Shown piece by piece: positions 1 to 11,517 of a stretch of DNA of 64,000 nt. The notes beneath the pieces were generated by a model. That model was not told where the DNA came from. It made no database searches and saw only the letters and a program-made list of their open reading frames with translations. This stretch comes from Siphonodentalium dalli (lineage: Eukaryota; Mollusca; Scaphopoda; Gadilida; Siphonodentaliidae): assembly GCA_032622095.1 (NCBI GenBank), contig CP136062.1:143052351-143116350 (forward strand). Reading direction: 5' to 3'. Made by a program: the position numbers and the translations under genes. Within the stretch, counting starts at the first letter, position 1. Each line of letters starts with the position of its first letter.

Positions 1-314
1 ACAGTGTGGGCAATTTACATGGTGAAATGTGTAGATCCTGTGTCTCAAAAAATGTGTCCGTGTCTCAAAATATTAGTCATAGTTGCCTCTGATCAAGTGA
101 TGAAACAAAAATATTTTGCTTTTATCACAATAATTCATGGTGATACACTTTGGAGGCAATTTATCAAAACACAAAGGAGTACCATAGACTATCTTCATTA
201 AATTATAAACTTTACCAAAATTTCCTTCATACTCCATAGCAGATACTTTGTTTATACCTGGAAATTATATTTGGTTATATTCAACAAGGCCACATATCCG
301 CGAAAGGTACTACA
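1..314. other. No recognised feature
   Basis: AT-rich non-coding sequence. A 65-codon open frame starting near the left edge has no recognisable motif and its length is expected by chance. No splice-bounded exon or repeat was identified. Confidence 0.5.
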
Positions 315-600
315 TTTTTATGTTTACCCATACCATAGTAAACATAGTGTTGTTGTCCGGATTGACCACTCGTTGTTCGTCCGTCCGTCTGTCTGTCCGT
401 CCGTAGACACTTTACGCATGGTGCGATAACTCAAATATTTTCTATCTGATTGGAACCAAATTTTGTGTATGAATTTCTCAGCACAAAAGACAGATCGAGT
501 TCGAATATGGGCTTGATCCGACTAGTAACAGAGTTATGGCCCATTTTCTAAAAAATATTCACTCTTAAAAAATTTTTTAGATTGAATTACTTTGCTCAAT
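315..600 (+). repeat. Helitron-like (pearl/HINE type) repeat, family F1, head left
   Basis: It begins with a head hairpin of the type TTTACCCATACC...GTAAACATA. A TCCG/TCTG tetranucleotide tract follows at about 377-403, then one degenerate monomer containing GATAACTC, CAAATTTTG, AGTTCGAATATGGG and GAGTTATGGCCC. The same head, tract and monomer order recurs inverted at 26560-26960 and 49180-49720. Hairpin plus tetranucleotide plus ~160-bp monomer is, from memory, typical of bivalve pearl and HINE elements. Assignment to Helitrons is by architecture only, since no transposase is present. A poly-A run separates it from the next element. Confidence 0.6.
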
Positions 601-843
601 ATAAAAAAAAAAAAAAAAAAAAATTACGGAAGCCCTTTGCGGTCACATGGGTGACAATAAAAAAAAATTATTGCATTTAAACGCAATAATTTATTGCGTT
701 AAACGCAATAACATTGCGTCTAGTTATTGTGTTTAAATGCAATAATTTATTGCGTTTAAACGCAATAATATATTGTGTTTAAACACAATAACATTGCGTC
801 TATACGCAATAACATTGCGTTTAAACGCAATAATTTATTGTGT

Positions 844-870
844 TTAACCCTTTAACCGTCCATTTAATTT
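844..870 (+). repeat. Possible piggyBac-type terminus (TTAA-CCCTTTAACCG)
   Basis: A TTAA target-like tetranucleotide is followed directly by CCCTTTAACCGTCC. Other TTAA-flanked MITEs in this window also start with CCCTT. No matching right end was found before 3262, so this may be one surviving terminus of the element that carried the transposase fragment at 1966-2196. Confidence 0.35.
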
Positions 871-1965
871 AGATATATTACATAAATTAATGTAAATTAT
901 GGCTGATATTGTAGTGCATGTGTTTGTTGTCAAATGTGTGGATGGTGACACAATTATGAAATATATGTTACATATAAGTCAATAGTCATTTTCAAATGGT
1001 GGGTCAGTTTTGTGGGGGTGTCTTTCCTTAGCAACCATGAGCCCGTTGCTAGGCACATATCTGGCATTGAAAATACTAAATTTCGGCCTATTTTTGGACT
1101 GAATATGACTTGGAAGTGCCTAATATAACACAATTGAAGACCAAATCATATTTTGATGACCCCCTATAGTATTGGATACATACATTATTATTATTATTAC
1201 TATATATTAGTATTGTTATTGGTATATGCATGTGGCAATGTAGGTATCATTACTTAGTAACCGTTGCTATGCACCAAAATGTCATTGGAAAATACTAGAA
1301 TTTTCATATTTTTTGTGAAAATACATAAATGTAGTATATATTTGATCACTACTGATGCTATGGAAATATGGGCATATGGTGTGTGTCGAAGATACATGCA
1401 GTAAGATGATAATATCAGTCTTCCCATTTATACATGTACTAACTAGTACATTTTGTTATCTCAATGGAGGATTTGCTTTGTGATTACTGATATAAATCCC
1501 AATACATATACCTAGTACCTGTAACATACATGTATGATACATTGTAGATTGCACTAGTAACATACTAAAATATCCTACAATAAACCTAGACATATGTAGC
1601 TGCATGCTGTCAGGCAGCATGTATCTACATGTATCTAGGTTTATTGTAGGATACATGTTTTACAGTATGTTACAAGGCAGCAGCATGCATATATATTCTC
1701 TTACATGCCTAATAATTGTGATGACCCAATAATAGAGATGGTGGAATTATAGGCTGAAATTAATATTTGTGATGTCACTATTATTAGGCATGTTGGAGTA
1801 TATATAGACATATTACATGGTATGCATCATACTGGTACCAGTATAATAGAAACATTTGTATCATATGTAAGTACAGTACTACAAAGTCTACAATTTGAAC
1901 CAAGAAGTTCCCCTCCAGTAATTGAGAGTGTTGTTGTTTTATATTTTTATTCAGATCATAATAGA

Positions 1966-2196
1966 TTATAAATTCAAATGGTATAGTTTGTAGTCCTTCG
2001 TAGTGTGGTAACGTTCAAAACACACCACAGGGCAGAGAGCAACATTACACTTCATACACGTGAATGACATTTGTTTTCGGCCACCTGACACTGACCTATC
2101 AGAACAAACCACACAATCTGGTCTTCGATCTGGTGATGCATATCCAGGGAAATGACGTTCCGTCAGCCTCGATGGAATATCCGGATATGACAACAA
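1966..2196 (-). pseudogene. piggyBac transposase C-terminal zinc-finger fragment
   Basis: The reverse-strand frame translates to RHFP, then CVVCSDR, then FTCMKCNVALCPVVCFERYH. This C-x2-C / C-x2-C-x4-LC-x3-CF-x3-YH pattern is the C-terminal cysteine-rich domain of piggyBac transposases (PGBD family), which normally follows the DDE catalytic domain. Only about 76 residues remain. The same frame is closed by a stop four codons upstream of 2196, and no DDE catalytic domain was recognised nearby, so this is a 5'-deleted DNA-transposon relic rather than a gene. It lies inside the 623-3262 inverted-repeat element. The domain call rests on the cysteine and histidine spacing and is quite secure; the link to the outer element is inference. 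Confidence 0.75.
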
Positions 2197-3262
2197 ACCG
2201 GAAGTTTACATAATTTCCATTTCACAGACGTCATTTAGATTCCGTTACAGACCAGTACAAGTCATTTAGATTATGCTACAGACCACTTGCTAGTGTGATA
2301 GAGTCAATAGAATACCGCAATAGACCGCTGTCGCATTAATGCGAAATCAGTCTGCTCGTGTTTTGTCTTTGGTCAAACAAAGGATGTTATATGATGCCCC
2401 CATTATACTCTTTCACACTCCAAACAATCTCCGACCAGATGAGTCCAAATAGGGCAACAATGTCACTATCAGTCCCTTGGCCGATTTAGGTCAAACGACG
2501 GTGCATGGCCACAAATATTCCCTCATTTCGATCCACGCACAACATCCCACCCGATCCAAAATGGACGCCGCCAAAAGCAACACACGAGCAGATTTCTTGT
2601 GCTTTATCGATCATGTAGGTACAGCGTTATTGACGCATTACTGCCAAGCTGTCCTCTATAGCAAAATACTGTGACCCACAAAACAGTCTTTTGAAACACC
2701 GGTTAAAATGGACGCCGCACAGAGGGATCCGAATATGGAACCCATATGCCATTTCTCAGCCCTCATATTGTAAGCTGGCACACAATACAGTATTTTGAAA
2801 CACTCCACCCGTTAAAAATGGACGCCACTCAGATGGGTCCGAAAAGCTAGGCACCCATGTCATTCATCTGTCCTCTTGTTCGATTTCAGTAAAACGAAGG
2901 GTGTTGTGTGTTGGTCTCATTACATCCGTTCGACTGCCTAACGCCCAACCCCAATCCAAAATGGCCTCCTAACACCATACCCCAATTGGTCCAAAATATG
3001 GAAAAGTCATATCTTAGTCCCTTGGCCGATTTAGATCAAACACGAGCAGACTGACATCTGGTGTTTATCAAATTAGCCTACACGAATAGCTACAACGTCA
3101 TTGACATACATTGTACCCGCTACTATTGCGTTTAAACGCAATAAATTATTGCGTTTACGTTTAGACGCAATGTTATTGCGTTTAAACGCAATATATTATT
3201 GCGTTTAAATGCAATAAATTTTTTTTATTGTCACCCATGTGACCGCAATGGGCTTCCGTAAT

Positions 3263-3984
3263 AAATAAATAGATAAAAACAAATATAATAAAAACTAACA
3301 CGATTATAACTCTGCCAGGGGTACCCCGAGTCACCACACCAAATTGGTTTAAATCGGTCCAAAATCGTTGGTAAATTTGTTTGGAGCGACATTAAATCCA
3401 ATTCACTAATTCCATCCCATGCCTTTGGACTACTTAGCTATTGATAAGGCTATATTATTTTCTGATGTCTCTTATGCCAATGTGCAGATAAGCTGATAAA
3501 GTAAGCTATGGTATCTAATTTAAAATATAGATTCAACAATACACATCAAATTATATTAACAGTAGACTTGGACATCGGTGCTGCCTTGCACAGCTGAATA
3601 TATCACTCTACAGATTGTCTGAGGTCATTATAAATGTTATTGATTTAATAGAGATGTCAGCTTTCAACATAAACAATTCCTGTGATTTGTTGACAATTGA
3701 TATTAATGGGTCAGCAGTGAGGTGGCTTATCTTGATCTATATTGTTGGTAGAATTTGATACATCATCATTGTAAACTTAAATTGGACTCTCTTAACCCAA
3801 GTATTCTATGTCCAGGTCACTTTTCACATTTAACCCAAGGCTGTGGTGGTGCAGCATTACAGATTCTGTACCAGTGCATTCTATTATGTAAATTTGTGTT
3901 ATGTACATTTGTCTATAATAGTACATAACAGTATACTCTATAATTCAACAGCAAAACTCCCATTTATGATTCCGATCGTAGTAA
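3263..3984. other. No gene; decayed hairpin-MITE piece near 3833-3905
   Basis: Non-coding. From 3833 a TTAACCC start is followed by GGTGGTGCAGCATTA, TACCAGTGCATTCT and a partial hairpin. These are diverged matches to the hairpin MITE family seen intact at 13872-14081. The rest shows no motif. Confidence 0.4.
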
Positions 3985-4042
3985 TTTACTATCGCCAAGG
4001 GATGGGTTAACATCTGCCGGTCGTGATCGGCCTCTCGTTTTG
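3985..4042 (-). repeat. Conserved ~60-bp dispersed repeat
   Basis: On the minus strand this reads ACGAGAGGCCGATCACGA, then GGCAGATGTTAACCCAT, then CCTTGGCGATA. It matches 24938-24999 and 47701-47761 over about 60 bp with few differences. It contains the short palindrome CCGATCACGATCGG in its best form. Its family was not recognised. Confidence 0.6.
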
Positions 4043-4079
4043 CCATGTCGTCCGGCCATTCATCAGTCAGTCTACAATT

Positions 4080-4680
4080 TCCTTTAGCACCTACACAGGT
4101 CAAAATCTCTCATCCGATCATCACCAAACTTCATATGAGTTTTCGGGGTGACTTCCAAGATGGGAGCCATCGATTATTTCCAAAAAAAAAAATTTAAAAC
4201 ATGGTCGCCAGCAGTCATCTTTGATTTCAGATTTGAATCCATCGGCAAACCCTGCAGCCAGCATATATCGGAGAAATGTTTTTAAAATTTATAGGCATGA
4301 TTAGGATCACCTCTAGATGAGACCACATCCCTCATCCCATCATCGCCAAACTTTAAGTGGCTTTTTAGGGTGACCTCTAGATAGGAGCCATAAACTATAT
4401 CCATTGGCACACCCTACTTTGGCACCACCTACACCATCCTTCATCCGATTGTCACCATTTTACTCTTTGCATGGCTAAATCCTTAGGCACACACTACATG
4501 CCATATCCCTCATTCGATCGTCACCAAAATTCACATGGTTCTTCTGGTGACCATTAGATAGGAGCCATCAAATTTTTCTGAATTTCATTCAAAAACATGG
4601 TTGCCAGTGGCCATCTTGCATTTCACATTTGAATCCATCATCACATTTATTGGAGAAATATTGGAAAAGAAAATAATTTC
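4080..4680. repeat. Diverged repeat with CTCATCCGATCGTCACC units
   Basis: Variants of CTCATCCGATCGTCACCAAA occur near 4110, 4335, 4430 and 4508, each followed by GGTGACC-TCTAGATAGGAGCCAT-like text. A further copy lies in a PCED1 intron near 18375. The spacing is irregular, so this is a decayed tandem or dispersed repeat. Family not recognised. Confidence 0.5.
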
Positions 4681-5156
4681 CCTTTACTGAAACTTTTGAC
4701 TTTCCTTCTTGATCATTCTATCTACTGCATAAAATTATTAACGCCTCCCCAAGTTGAGCTACAGAGTCAATGACACTTTCATTTACAAGGAAGATAATGG
4801 TCCAGGTTACAAAAAATGTATCTATCGGGAGTCAGGGGGCAGAAAAAGGGGAGGGGGACAAAATCGATGAATTATTTTTGTCAGCGATTTCCACCAAATT
4901 TATATGTAATCATCTGCATGATATGAGGAATCTAATAGTGTGGTATAAAGATGCCAAGATGTTGCCGTTCAAGTCAGGGGCGGAGAGGAACACTAAAATC
5001 GATAAAAATATTTTTTGTCTCCAATTTCTACCAAATTTATTTCTCAAATATATAGACTAGCAGGGCTACCTGGCATTCCCCAGGTTAAAGTTATGTGGAA
5101 AACTCCGTTTGGGGAACTTTTATTGGAATAGAGAGTACTCTTGCTCAAATTAATTA

Positions 5157-5525
5157 TTGTCCCCTGAAACATTTCGGAGGACTAATATAATCAGCCTGTT
5201 CGTCGTCTAAACTATAAAAAGTGTTGTCCTGATCATAACTTCAACATTATTACATGTATCAGAACTCCATGGGATTTGGTTTGTAGTTGGTATTTAACGC
5301 ACATGTCAATATAAAATTTGGTCATGGTCTGATGATTTTGAAGGAGTCATGACCCTTTGTCGACTTGCAATTTGCAGTTGTTTGGATTGTCCGGATGATA
5401 ACTTGAGCAATATTCAATAGAATTTCTTGAAATTTGGTACATATATCACATTCGAGACAAGATGAAGTTCGATTTTGATCATGGCCTGATTGTTGACAGA
5501 GTATCAGCCGGAGGAGTTATTCCCC
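5157..5525 (+). repeat. Helitron-like repeat, family F3 variant, left arm
   Basis: Head hairpin TTGTCCCCTGAAACATTTCGG...GGAC, then a short TCGTCG tract, then monomer-like text ending GGAGTTATTCCCC. It is the inverted partner of 10545-10895. The next element (5526) begins exactly where GGAGTTATTCCCC ends, so it may have inserted here. Confidence 0.5.
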
Positions 5526-5936
5526 TTTTTATACGCCCTTTTTGAAAAAAGGTCGTATTATGTAATCAGTCTGTCCATCCGTCCGTCTGTCGTACCGTCT
5601 GTCGTGCCGTCCATCCGTTCAACATTTATGGTTTCCGATCGATAACTCCAGTTTGGATTATTTGATCTGAACCAAAGTTGGTATGTGTATTTCCCAGCTA
5701 AAGATACAGGCCAAGTTCGAATATGGGTTCCGTCCAATTATTTGATCTGAACCAAAGCTGGTATGTGTATTTCCTGGCTAAAACTACAGGCCAAGTTCGA
5801 ATATAGGTTCTGTCTAATTATTTTCACATGAGTTACAGCCATTTTTCGACTTAGAATTTGACCGCATTTTGGCATTGAAATTAGGGGTATATCAGATATT
5901 CTTCAAATGTAAGCCCAAAGTATTGTCCCCCGAAAA

Positions 5937-6233
5937 TTTTTGTCGGAAATATGGTTTGTTGCCATTCATCGGAAAGCTCTCGGTGAGAGCTTTCCAATGA
6001 ATGGCAACAAGCCATATTTCCAACTGTATCCTGAAAAGTTACCCATAATTCTTCTCTGGTTAAGGAGTTGATTATTTAGGGCATTACTGTACTTGTTGCC
6101 ATTCATCGGAAAGCTCTCAGGGAGAGCTTTCCGGTGAATGGCAACAAGCCATATTTCCGACTAAATCCTGAAAAGTTACCCATAATTCTGCTGTGGTTAA
6201 TGGGTCAATTACTTGGGCATTACTGAGAGGTCT
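5937..6233. mobile_element. Palindromic MITE cluster (CAGTAATGCCC family)
   Basis: Two head-to-tail palindromes have the core GCCATTCATCGGAAAGCTCT...AGAGCTTTCC and outer text GGAAATATGGC, CTGAAAAGTTACCCATAATT and GGGCATTACTG. The family's intact members (35935-36084, 38656-38833) have CAGTAATGC termini flanked by TA, which suggests a Tc1/mariner-type origin by target site. The left terminus is missing here. Confidence 0.65.
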
Positions 6234-6390
6234 CATGGTGATTATGAGTAAATATCTAATGGCAGCCCAAAATTTCAGAAGTAGGAATTTTGTGGGTCCA
6301 GTTCATAGATATTTCGCCAGGGGTGATATTTACCAGCAGAGTTTATTTTATTTAACCTGTGCCAGAGCATTCTCTTATATATCCGTCACA
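6234..6390. repeat. Duplicated flank shared with 12300-12485
   Basis: The sequence after the MITE (GAGGTCTCATGGTGATTATG ... CAGCAGAGTTTATTTTATTT) is repeated almost base for base at 12300-12425, together with the neighbouring MITE. The 12.4-kb copy then has about 46 bp of hairpin-MITE sequence that is lacking here before CTGTGCCAGAGCATTC resumes. The MITE plus flank (about 400 bp) therefore moved or was duplicated as one unit. Confidence 0.65.
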
Positions 6391-7975
6391 CTTTTGAGTA
6401 CCTTCATGGTGTAATCATCTCCTCCAACAGATTTCATCCCAGAGATTTGAAACTTCAGAATATTGTTGCCCATATATTGAAGATGTGCAACATGTATATA
6501 GATGACGGAAATATTATTTTTTGACGGAGTTATTAACCCTTTTCGACTTAGAAAATTTCAACAGTTTTTATATCTTTCTGTATGAGGGTACCTTCGTGGT
6601 GTAATCAACTCCTCCTACAGTTTTGACTGTAGTTATTTGAAACATCAGAGTATTGTTACCCCCATATTGGAGATGTGCAACATGTATATAGATGACGGAA
6701 AATTTATTTTTTACGGAGTTATTAACCCTTTTCAACTTAGAAAATTTCAACAAACAAAGCGGCATCGACTTGCCACGTTTTCGGGGGACACTGTGGTCTG
6801 CTGACCTTTTATTTTATTTTGCGGTAGTACAATTCAAAATAGTTAAAGGGCGTATTTTGCCACGCCCTAGCGATGCTCTTGTTCAACTTTGAAGTAAAAA
6901 TATTTGGGTTGTCTGGATGATAACTTGATCAATGCTCAACATAATTGGTTGATATCTGGAATGTGGAGACACATGTCAGTTTCAAATTTGGTGATGGTCC
7001 GTTGATTTTCGATGGAGTTATGCATCTTTATAGACTTAGAAATCACACTTTTTGGGTTGAATGAATGAAAGCTTGAGAAGTATTAAGCATAGTTTCTTGA
7101 TATTAGGTATGTTGTTAATATTTGAGAACAAGAGCATCGTTAGGGCATGGCAAAATACGCCCTTTAGACATTTCGAATTGTACTACCGCAAAATAAAATA
7201 ATACTTGGAGCTTACATTTGAAGAAAATCTGATATACCCCTAATTTCAATGCCAAAATGCAGTCGAAAAATGGCCGTAACTCATGTGAAAATAATGGCTT
7301 GGCTTGTAGTTTTAGCTGGTAAATACACATACCAGCTTTGGTTCAGATCAAATAATCAAAACTGGAGTTAATGGTCGGAAACCGAAATGTTATGAAATTG
7401 GTCAAATTCTAAGTCGAAAAAGGGCCGTAACTCCTGTAAAAATAATTGGACGGAACCCATATTCGAACTTGGCCTGTAACGTTAGCTGGGATATACACAT
7501 ACCAACTTTGGTTCAGTATCAAATAATCCAAACTGGAGTTATCGATCCGAAAACCAAAATTTTTAACAGATGATCAAATTCTAAGTTGAAAAATGGCCGT
7601 AGCTCATGTAAAAATAACTGGACGGAACCCATATTCGAACTTGGCTTGTATCTTTAGCTGGGAAATACACATACCAACTTTGGTTCAGATCAAATAATCC
7701 AAACTGGAGTTATCGATTGGAAACCATAATTTTTAACAGATGATCAAATTCTAAGTCGAAAAAGGGTCGTTACTCATGTAAAAATAATTAGACGGAACCC
7801 ATATTCGTACTTGGCCTGTATCTTTAGCTGGAAAATACACATACCAACTTTGGTTCAGATCAAATAATCCAAACTGGAGTTCGGTCGGAAACAAAAAATG
7901 TTAATGGACGGACGACCGGACGGACGGACAGACTGATAACATAATACAACCTTTTTTCAAAAGGGCGTATAAAAA

Positions 7976-9039
7976 GCAGGTCAAGTTCGAAAATGGATGA
8001 TCACGGCTCCATAATATTTTACAGAGTTATGCCTCTTTTTAGACTTATGAAGAATGTTTGGGTTGTCTGGATGATAATTTGAACAATATTTAACAGAATT
8101 TATGGATAGTTGATAAATAAGAAAACACAGGTCATGGCACAATGATTTTGACAGAGCCAAGCCCCTTTATTCAACTTAGAAATTATAAATCTCTTGATAT
8201 TTGGTGTGTGAACAACCTTTGAGAACACAAGGGTCATCATTAAAAGTTGGAAACAATTTTTACCAGAATTTGACTTCTTTGTTCTTAAAAGCCAACGCAC
8301 CTAAATGGCCACCTCTTTTGAGCGGACATGGGGCCACAAACTTTCTTATTCTCATAAAATTTATACACAAATGGGCAACACAAAACATTCTTTGATATAT
8401 GTGCATTTTATGTGCAGTGCAGTAACATTAAACATTGGCAAAATGATTGCCCTTTGTTTATCATGATTAATTCGTCCGGAGTTCAGAAGTAAATATTTAC
8501 AATTGTGCATACACTGTACTTCAGATGCTGTATTTTGTGAAATGATACAAGCAACGTGAAATTCTCAGTAATATTAGATTGTCTCATTCTTCCATATTCG
8601 ACAAAGCATGAGTAATCACTCATCAAGTTGATTCACAATGTTTCATTAAGATGTTACAAAACACTGTAAATGGTTTTCTATTGGAAATTATTTTTGTATC
8701 CATTTTGGTGCTGCAACCCCACCACTAAACTCTTTTGAGGGTGCCACTTTTAGAATTTTCAAACCATACCTTTAAATTTGTTGTATCGTGTGGATGCCTA
8801 ATATAAATTTAAATTAAATTTCTTAAACAATACGGCTTTATCAATTATGATGACCCTATATCTCTCCACCCCAACGGCCCGTCTGCCAACTTTGATCCAG
8901 ACCAATTCTGGTGCCCTCCTGACACAATTCTTGACTGGGAAGGGGAGCAAATTTAATAAAAGCCCCCTGGGCTTGTTGTTTAATCCCTTTTCTACTTCAC
9001 ATATCTATACTATATTGTCATATATGATACATGTATTAA
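7976..9039. other. No gene; degenerate repeat text
   Basis: The first 250 bp continue diverged Helitron-like monomer text (AAGTTCGAAAATGG, GAGTTATGCC). From about 8250 to 9039 the sequence is non-coding and shows no recognised motif. Open frames of 64-98 codons here lack any family signature. Confidence 0.4.
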
Positions 9040-9850
9040 TTGTCCCCCGTAAAATTTATTTTCGGGGGACTTGTAATCAGCTCCGTCCGTCTGTGTGTCC
9101 GTCCGGAGTTATAACTCCAGTAATGATCATACGATTTGATTGAAACTTGGTATGTAGGTTTCTCAACCAAGCACACAGGTGCTCTGCAATTCAGGGTTTG
9201 ATCCGATGTTCTTTTATGGAGTTATTTCCCTTTTTTTTTACTTAGAAAATTTCTCACTTTTTCGGTTTCAGGATGATATCTCAAGTTTGGATCCTTTAAT
9301 TGCAAATATCGTTTTTATGTGGATCAGTCATATCAAGATACAGGTTGAGTTCGAATTTGAGTTTGATCCGATGATTTTTCCTAGAGTTATGGACTTTATT
9401 CGACTTAGAAAATTCAATTTTCTTGTTTTTTCTTTGGTTTCCGGATGATATCTCAAGTTTGGATCCTTTAATTGCAAATAACGTTTTAATGTGGATCAGT
9501 CATATCAAGATACAGGTTGAGTTCGAATTTGAGTTTGATCCAATGATTTTTCCCAGAGTTATGGGCCTTTCGACTTTGAAATTTTTTTATTATAATTTTC
9601 TGGATGAGGGTACCTTCATGGTATAATCAACTCCTCCTACAGTTTTGATCGTAAATATTTGAAACTTCAGAGTATTGTTACCCACATATTGCAGATGTGC
9701 AACATGTATATAGATGACGGAAACATTTTTTTACGGAATTATTAACCCTTTCGACTTAGAACATTTCAACATTTTTTTAATTTCTTTAACAAAGCGGCAT
9801 CGACTTGCCACGTTGTCGGGGGACACTGTGGTCGGCCGACCTTTTATTAG
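9040..9850 (+). repeat. Helitron-like repeat, family F3 (TGTCCCCCG head)
   Basis: Head hairpin TGTCCCCCGTAAAATTTATT...CGGGGGAC, a TCCGTCCGTCTGTGTGTCCG tract, then about three monomers starting GATATCTCAAGTTTGGATCC and containing GAGTTCGAATTTGAG. Two of the monomers (about 9260 and 9447) are nearly identical over 130 bp. The tail GCGGCATCGACTTGCCACGT...GGGGGACACTGTGGTC is shared with about 6760-6803. Inside the 5056-10984 structure. Confidence 0.6.
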
Positions 9851-10539
9851 GATTGGAATAAGATATGTATACATCAATTCCTGACTGATGTTGCCACACT
9901 TGAAATCTTGCATCACACATTTCATTTATACATGTAGCACAATGACAAGCTTGTTGTTAAGAGATTTAATTATATAAATTAATGTACATTTTATAGTTTA
10001 GAAATATTAATTTTGTTTTATTATAACTATTAGGGGGTTGTCACTCGTGCAGAAATTCGGGGAGTTATTCTCCTTGGAAGACATGGAGTTATGTCCCTTG
10101 ATTGCCGTTGAAATTTTATCGGCAAAATATTCATCAGCATGTATTATGCTAATTACCCACATACAAGTCATTGATATTTGATCAGATATTTCATAAGTAG
10201 GAATCTTCTATTTTATCATATACTTTTCCACAAAAAATCAGTTTTCCCATAATTTTTCTGGAAATTTAGGTGTAAATTTAGTTTGGCAACAAAAGAATTA
10301 ATACTTCTTTTCATGGAGATTTCTAAATAGATCTATTATATTTGTAAAATATCCATGACAAATCAATATTGTATTTAATGTTGCCTTCCCCTCTCCAACA
10401 CTGGCCCTATGGTACCATTTGGGCATCTTGATCCATATAATTAGATTCCTCGTATCATGGTGATCAGTTTAGTGGAAAATGACAACAAATATCTACATAC
10501 GGCGACAAAAAATGGAGATGATCTATATATATATTTGCA
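9851..10539. other. No recognised feature
   Basis: AT-rich filler between repeat units inside the 5.9-kb structure. No open frame with a family signature, no splice-bounded exon. Confidence 0.4.
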
Positions 10540-10984
10540 ACTAAAGGAGCATAACTCCTCCGGCTGATAACTCAGTTAACAATCATCAGGCCATGATCAA
10601 AATCGAAATTCACCTGTGTCTCAATTGCGATCTATGTACCAATTTCAAGAATTTTTTTTGAATATTGCTCTCATCATCCGGACAATCCAAACAACTGAAT
10701 TCTGAGTTGACAAAGGGACATAACTCAGTCAAAAAACATTGGACCGTGACCAAATTCGATTTTGACTTATGCCTTCGCATACAAACTGCCTGGAATTCCG
10801 ATTCATGTCATAATGTTAGTTATGAACTGGACAACATGGACGGATGTGCTGATTATATTTGTCCACCGAAATGTTTCAGGGGACAATAACTAATTTGAAC
10901 AAGAGTACTCTATTCCCATAAAAGTTCCCCAAACGGAGTGTTCCACATCACTTTAACCTGGGCAATGCTGGGTCACCTTGCTAG
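10540..10984 (-). repeat. Right arm of the 5.9-kb inverted structure
   Basis: Inverse of 5057-5525, including the F3-type head hairpin (GTCC...GGGGACAATAA at about 10860-10890) and outer text ACTTTAACCTGGGCAATGC. The Helitron-like head points outward, as in the left arm. Confidence 0.6.
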
Positions 10985-11517
10985 TAATAAAATATATAGT
11001 GAATGTCCCATGGCCACATAGAAGCGGTTTCAAACAAAGTACTCATTGTGATCCACGACCAACTACTTCAAACATCTCCCGAACCTCAAGACCAAATGGA
11101 CTATTTGATGTGGAAGGGGAACTGTTATTCAGATGTTAAAATAGGGCTGCCTGGCAAATATGACTGAATTAGGCAATAAACATTGAATATCTTTATTTTA
11201 AAATAAAAATATGTCTTCAAATTAAAACATGAGAACATATGCTGAGAAAAAGTATTACATTATCATATATTAATGCTGGAGGCCTGTTGGTTGGAATTTA
11301 ACTTGATTAAAAACCTGTTGTGAGATGTCCGATGAGGTTTGGTACGAGGTGAGAAACGATCTTTGCCATTGACCAATCTTCATGAAATGTGACCCAACAG
11401 TACTCCATTAATCTCAATGTCAATCCAACTCTCGATGCTAGAAAATGATTACCAGATCATGCCATAGCAGACAGTATGGCCAACCCTGGATACACACGCA
11501 CAATGGCTTAATGCATA
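10985..11517. other. No recognised feature
   Basis: Non-coding sequence between the 5.9-kb structure and the MITE cluster. No exon, hairpin or repeat recognised. Confidence 0.4.

Larger units (their letters stand above)
623..3262. mobile_element. 2.6-kb inverted-repeat element, TIR ATTACGGAAGCCC
   Basis: Both ends carry ATTACGGAAGCCC followed by TGCGGTCACATGGGTGACAA, inverted at about 3215-3262. Inside each end lies a zone of palindromes built on ATTGCGTTTAAACGCAAT (about 660-845 and 3124-3215). The interior holds a piggyBac transposase remnant at 1966-2196. Between about 2340 and 3055 it also holds diverged direct repeats with AAAATGGACGCC, bounded by CAGTCTGCTCGTG and its inverse. A clear target duplication was not found because the left flank is a poly-A run. 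The superfamily of the outer element is uncertain: it may be a piggyBac deletion derivative or an unrelated foldback element into which piggyBac inserted. Confidence 0.65.
5526..7975. mobile_element. Helitron-like inverted pair, family F2 (TTTTTATACGCCC ends)
   Basis: Starts TTTTTATACGCCCTTTTTGA and ends with the inverse, ...AAAAGGGCGTATAAAAA. Each end continues inward with ATAATACGACC-like text, a GTCCGTCCGTCTGTC tract, then monomers with AACTCCAGTTTGGATTATTT, TGGTATGTGTATTTCC and AGTTCGAATATGGG. The right limb carries four monomers (about 7200-7890), the left about two. The two limbs face outward. Between them lie a palindromic MITE at 5937-6233 and unit-like text at 6390-7140. No transposase. 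Confidence 0.6.
5056..10984. mobile_element. 5.9-kb inverted composite structure with ~450-bp arms
   Basis: The left arm (about 5057-5525) and right arm (about 10540-10984) are inverted copies. Both have CTAGCA-RGG, CCCAGGTTAAAGT, AACTCCGTTTGGGGAAC, AGAGTACTCTTG and CCCCTGAAACATTTCGG in the same order, roughly 85-90% identical by eye. Each arm then runs into Helitron-like text (GGATGATAACTTGAGCAATA, GATCATGGCCTGATGATT). The core holds a second inverted pair (5526-7975) and another Helitron-like unit (9040-9850). A 9-bp AATATATAG is found at 5047-5055 and 10991-10999, but it is AT-rich and not exactly adjacent to both ends, so it is only a possible target duplication. No coding capacity. Confidence 0.6.

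Noticed and set aside
315-560. tRNA-derived SINE: AGTTCGAATATGGG resembles a Pol III B box
   Set aside because: No A box at the right distance and no tRNA fold; the motif is a constant part of the 160-bp monomer.
844-3262. Treating 844-3262 as one complete piggyBac element
   Set aside because: Only the left TTAACCC terminus is seen and no inverse terminus with TTAA was found on the right.
5047-5055. AATATATAG as a proven 9-bp target duplication of the 5.9-kb structure
   Set aside because: The second copy is several bases away from the arm end and the word is AT-rich, so chance is likely.
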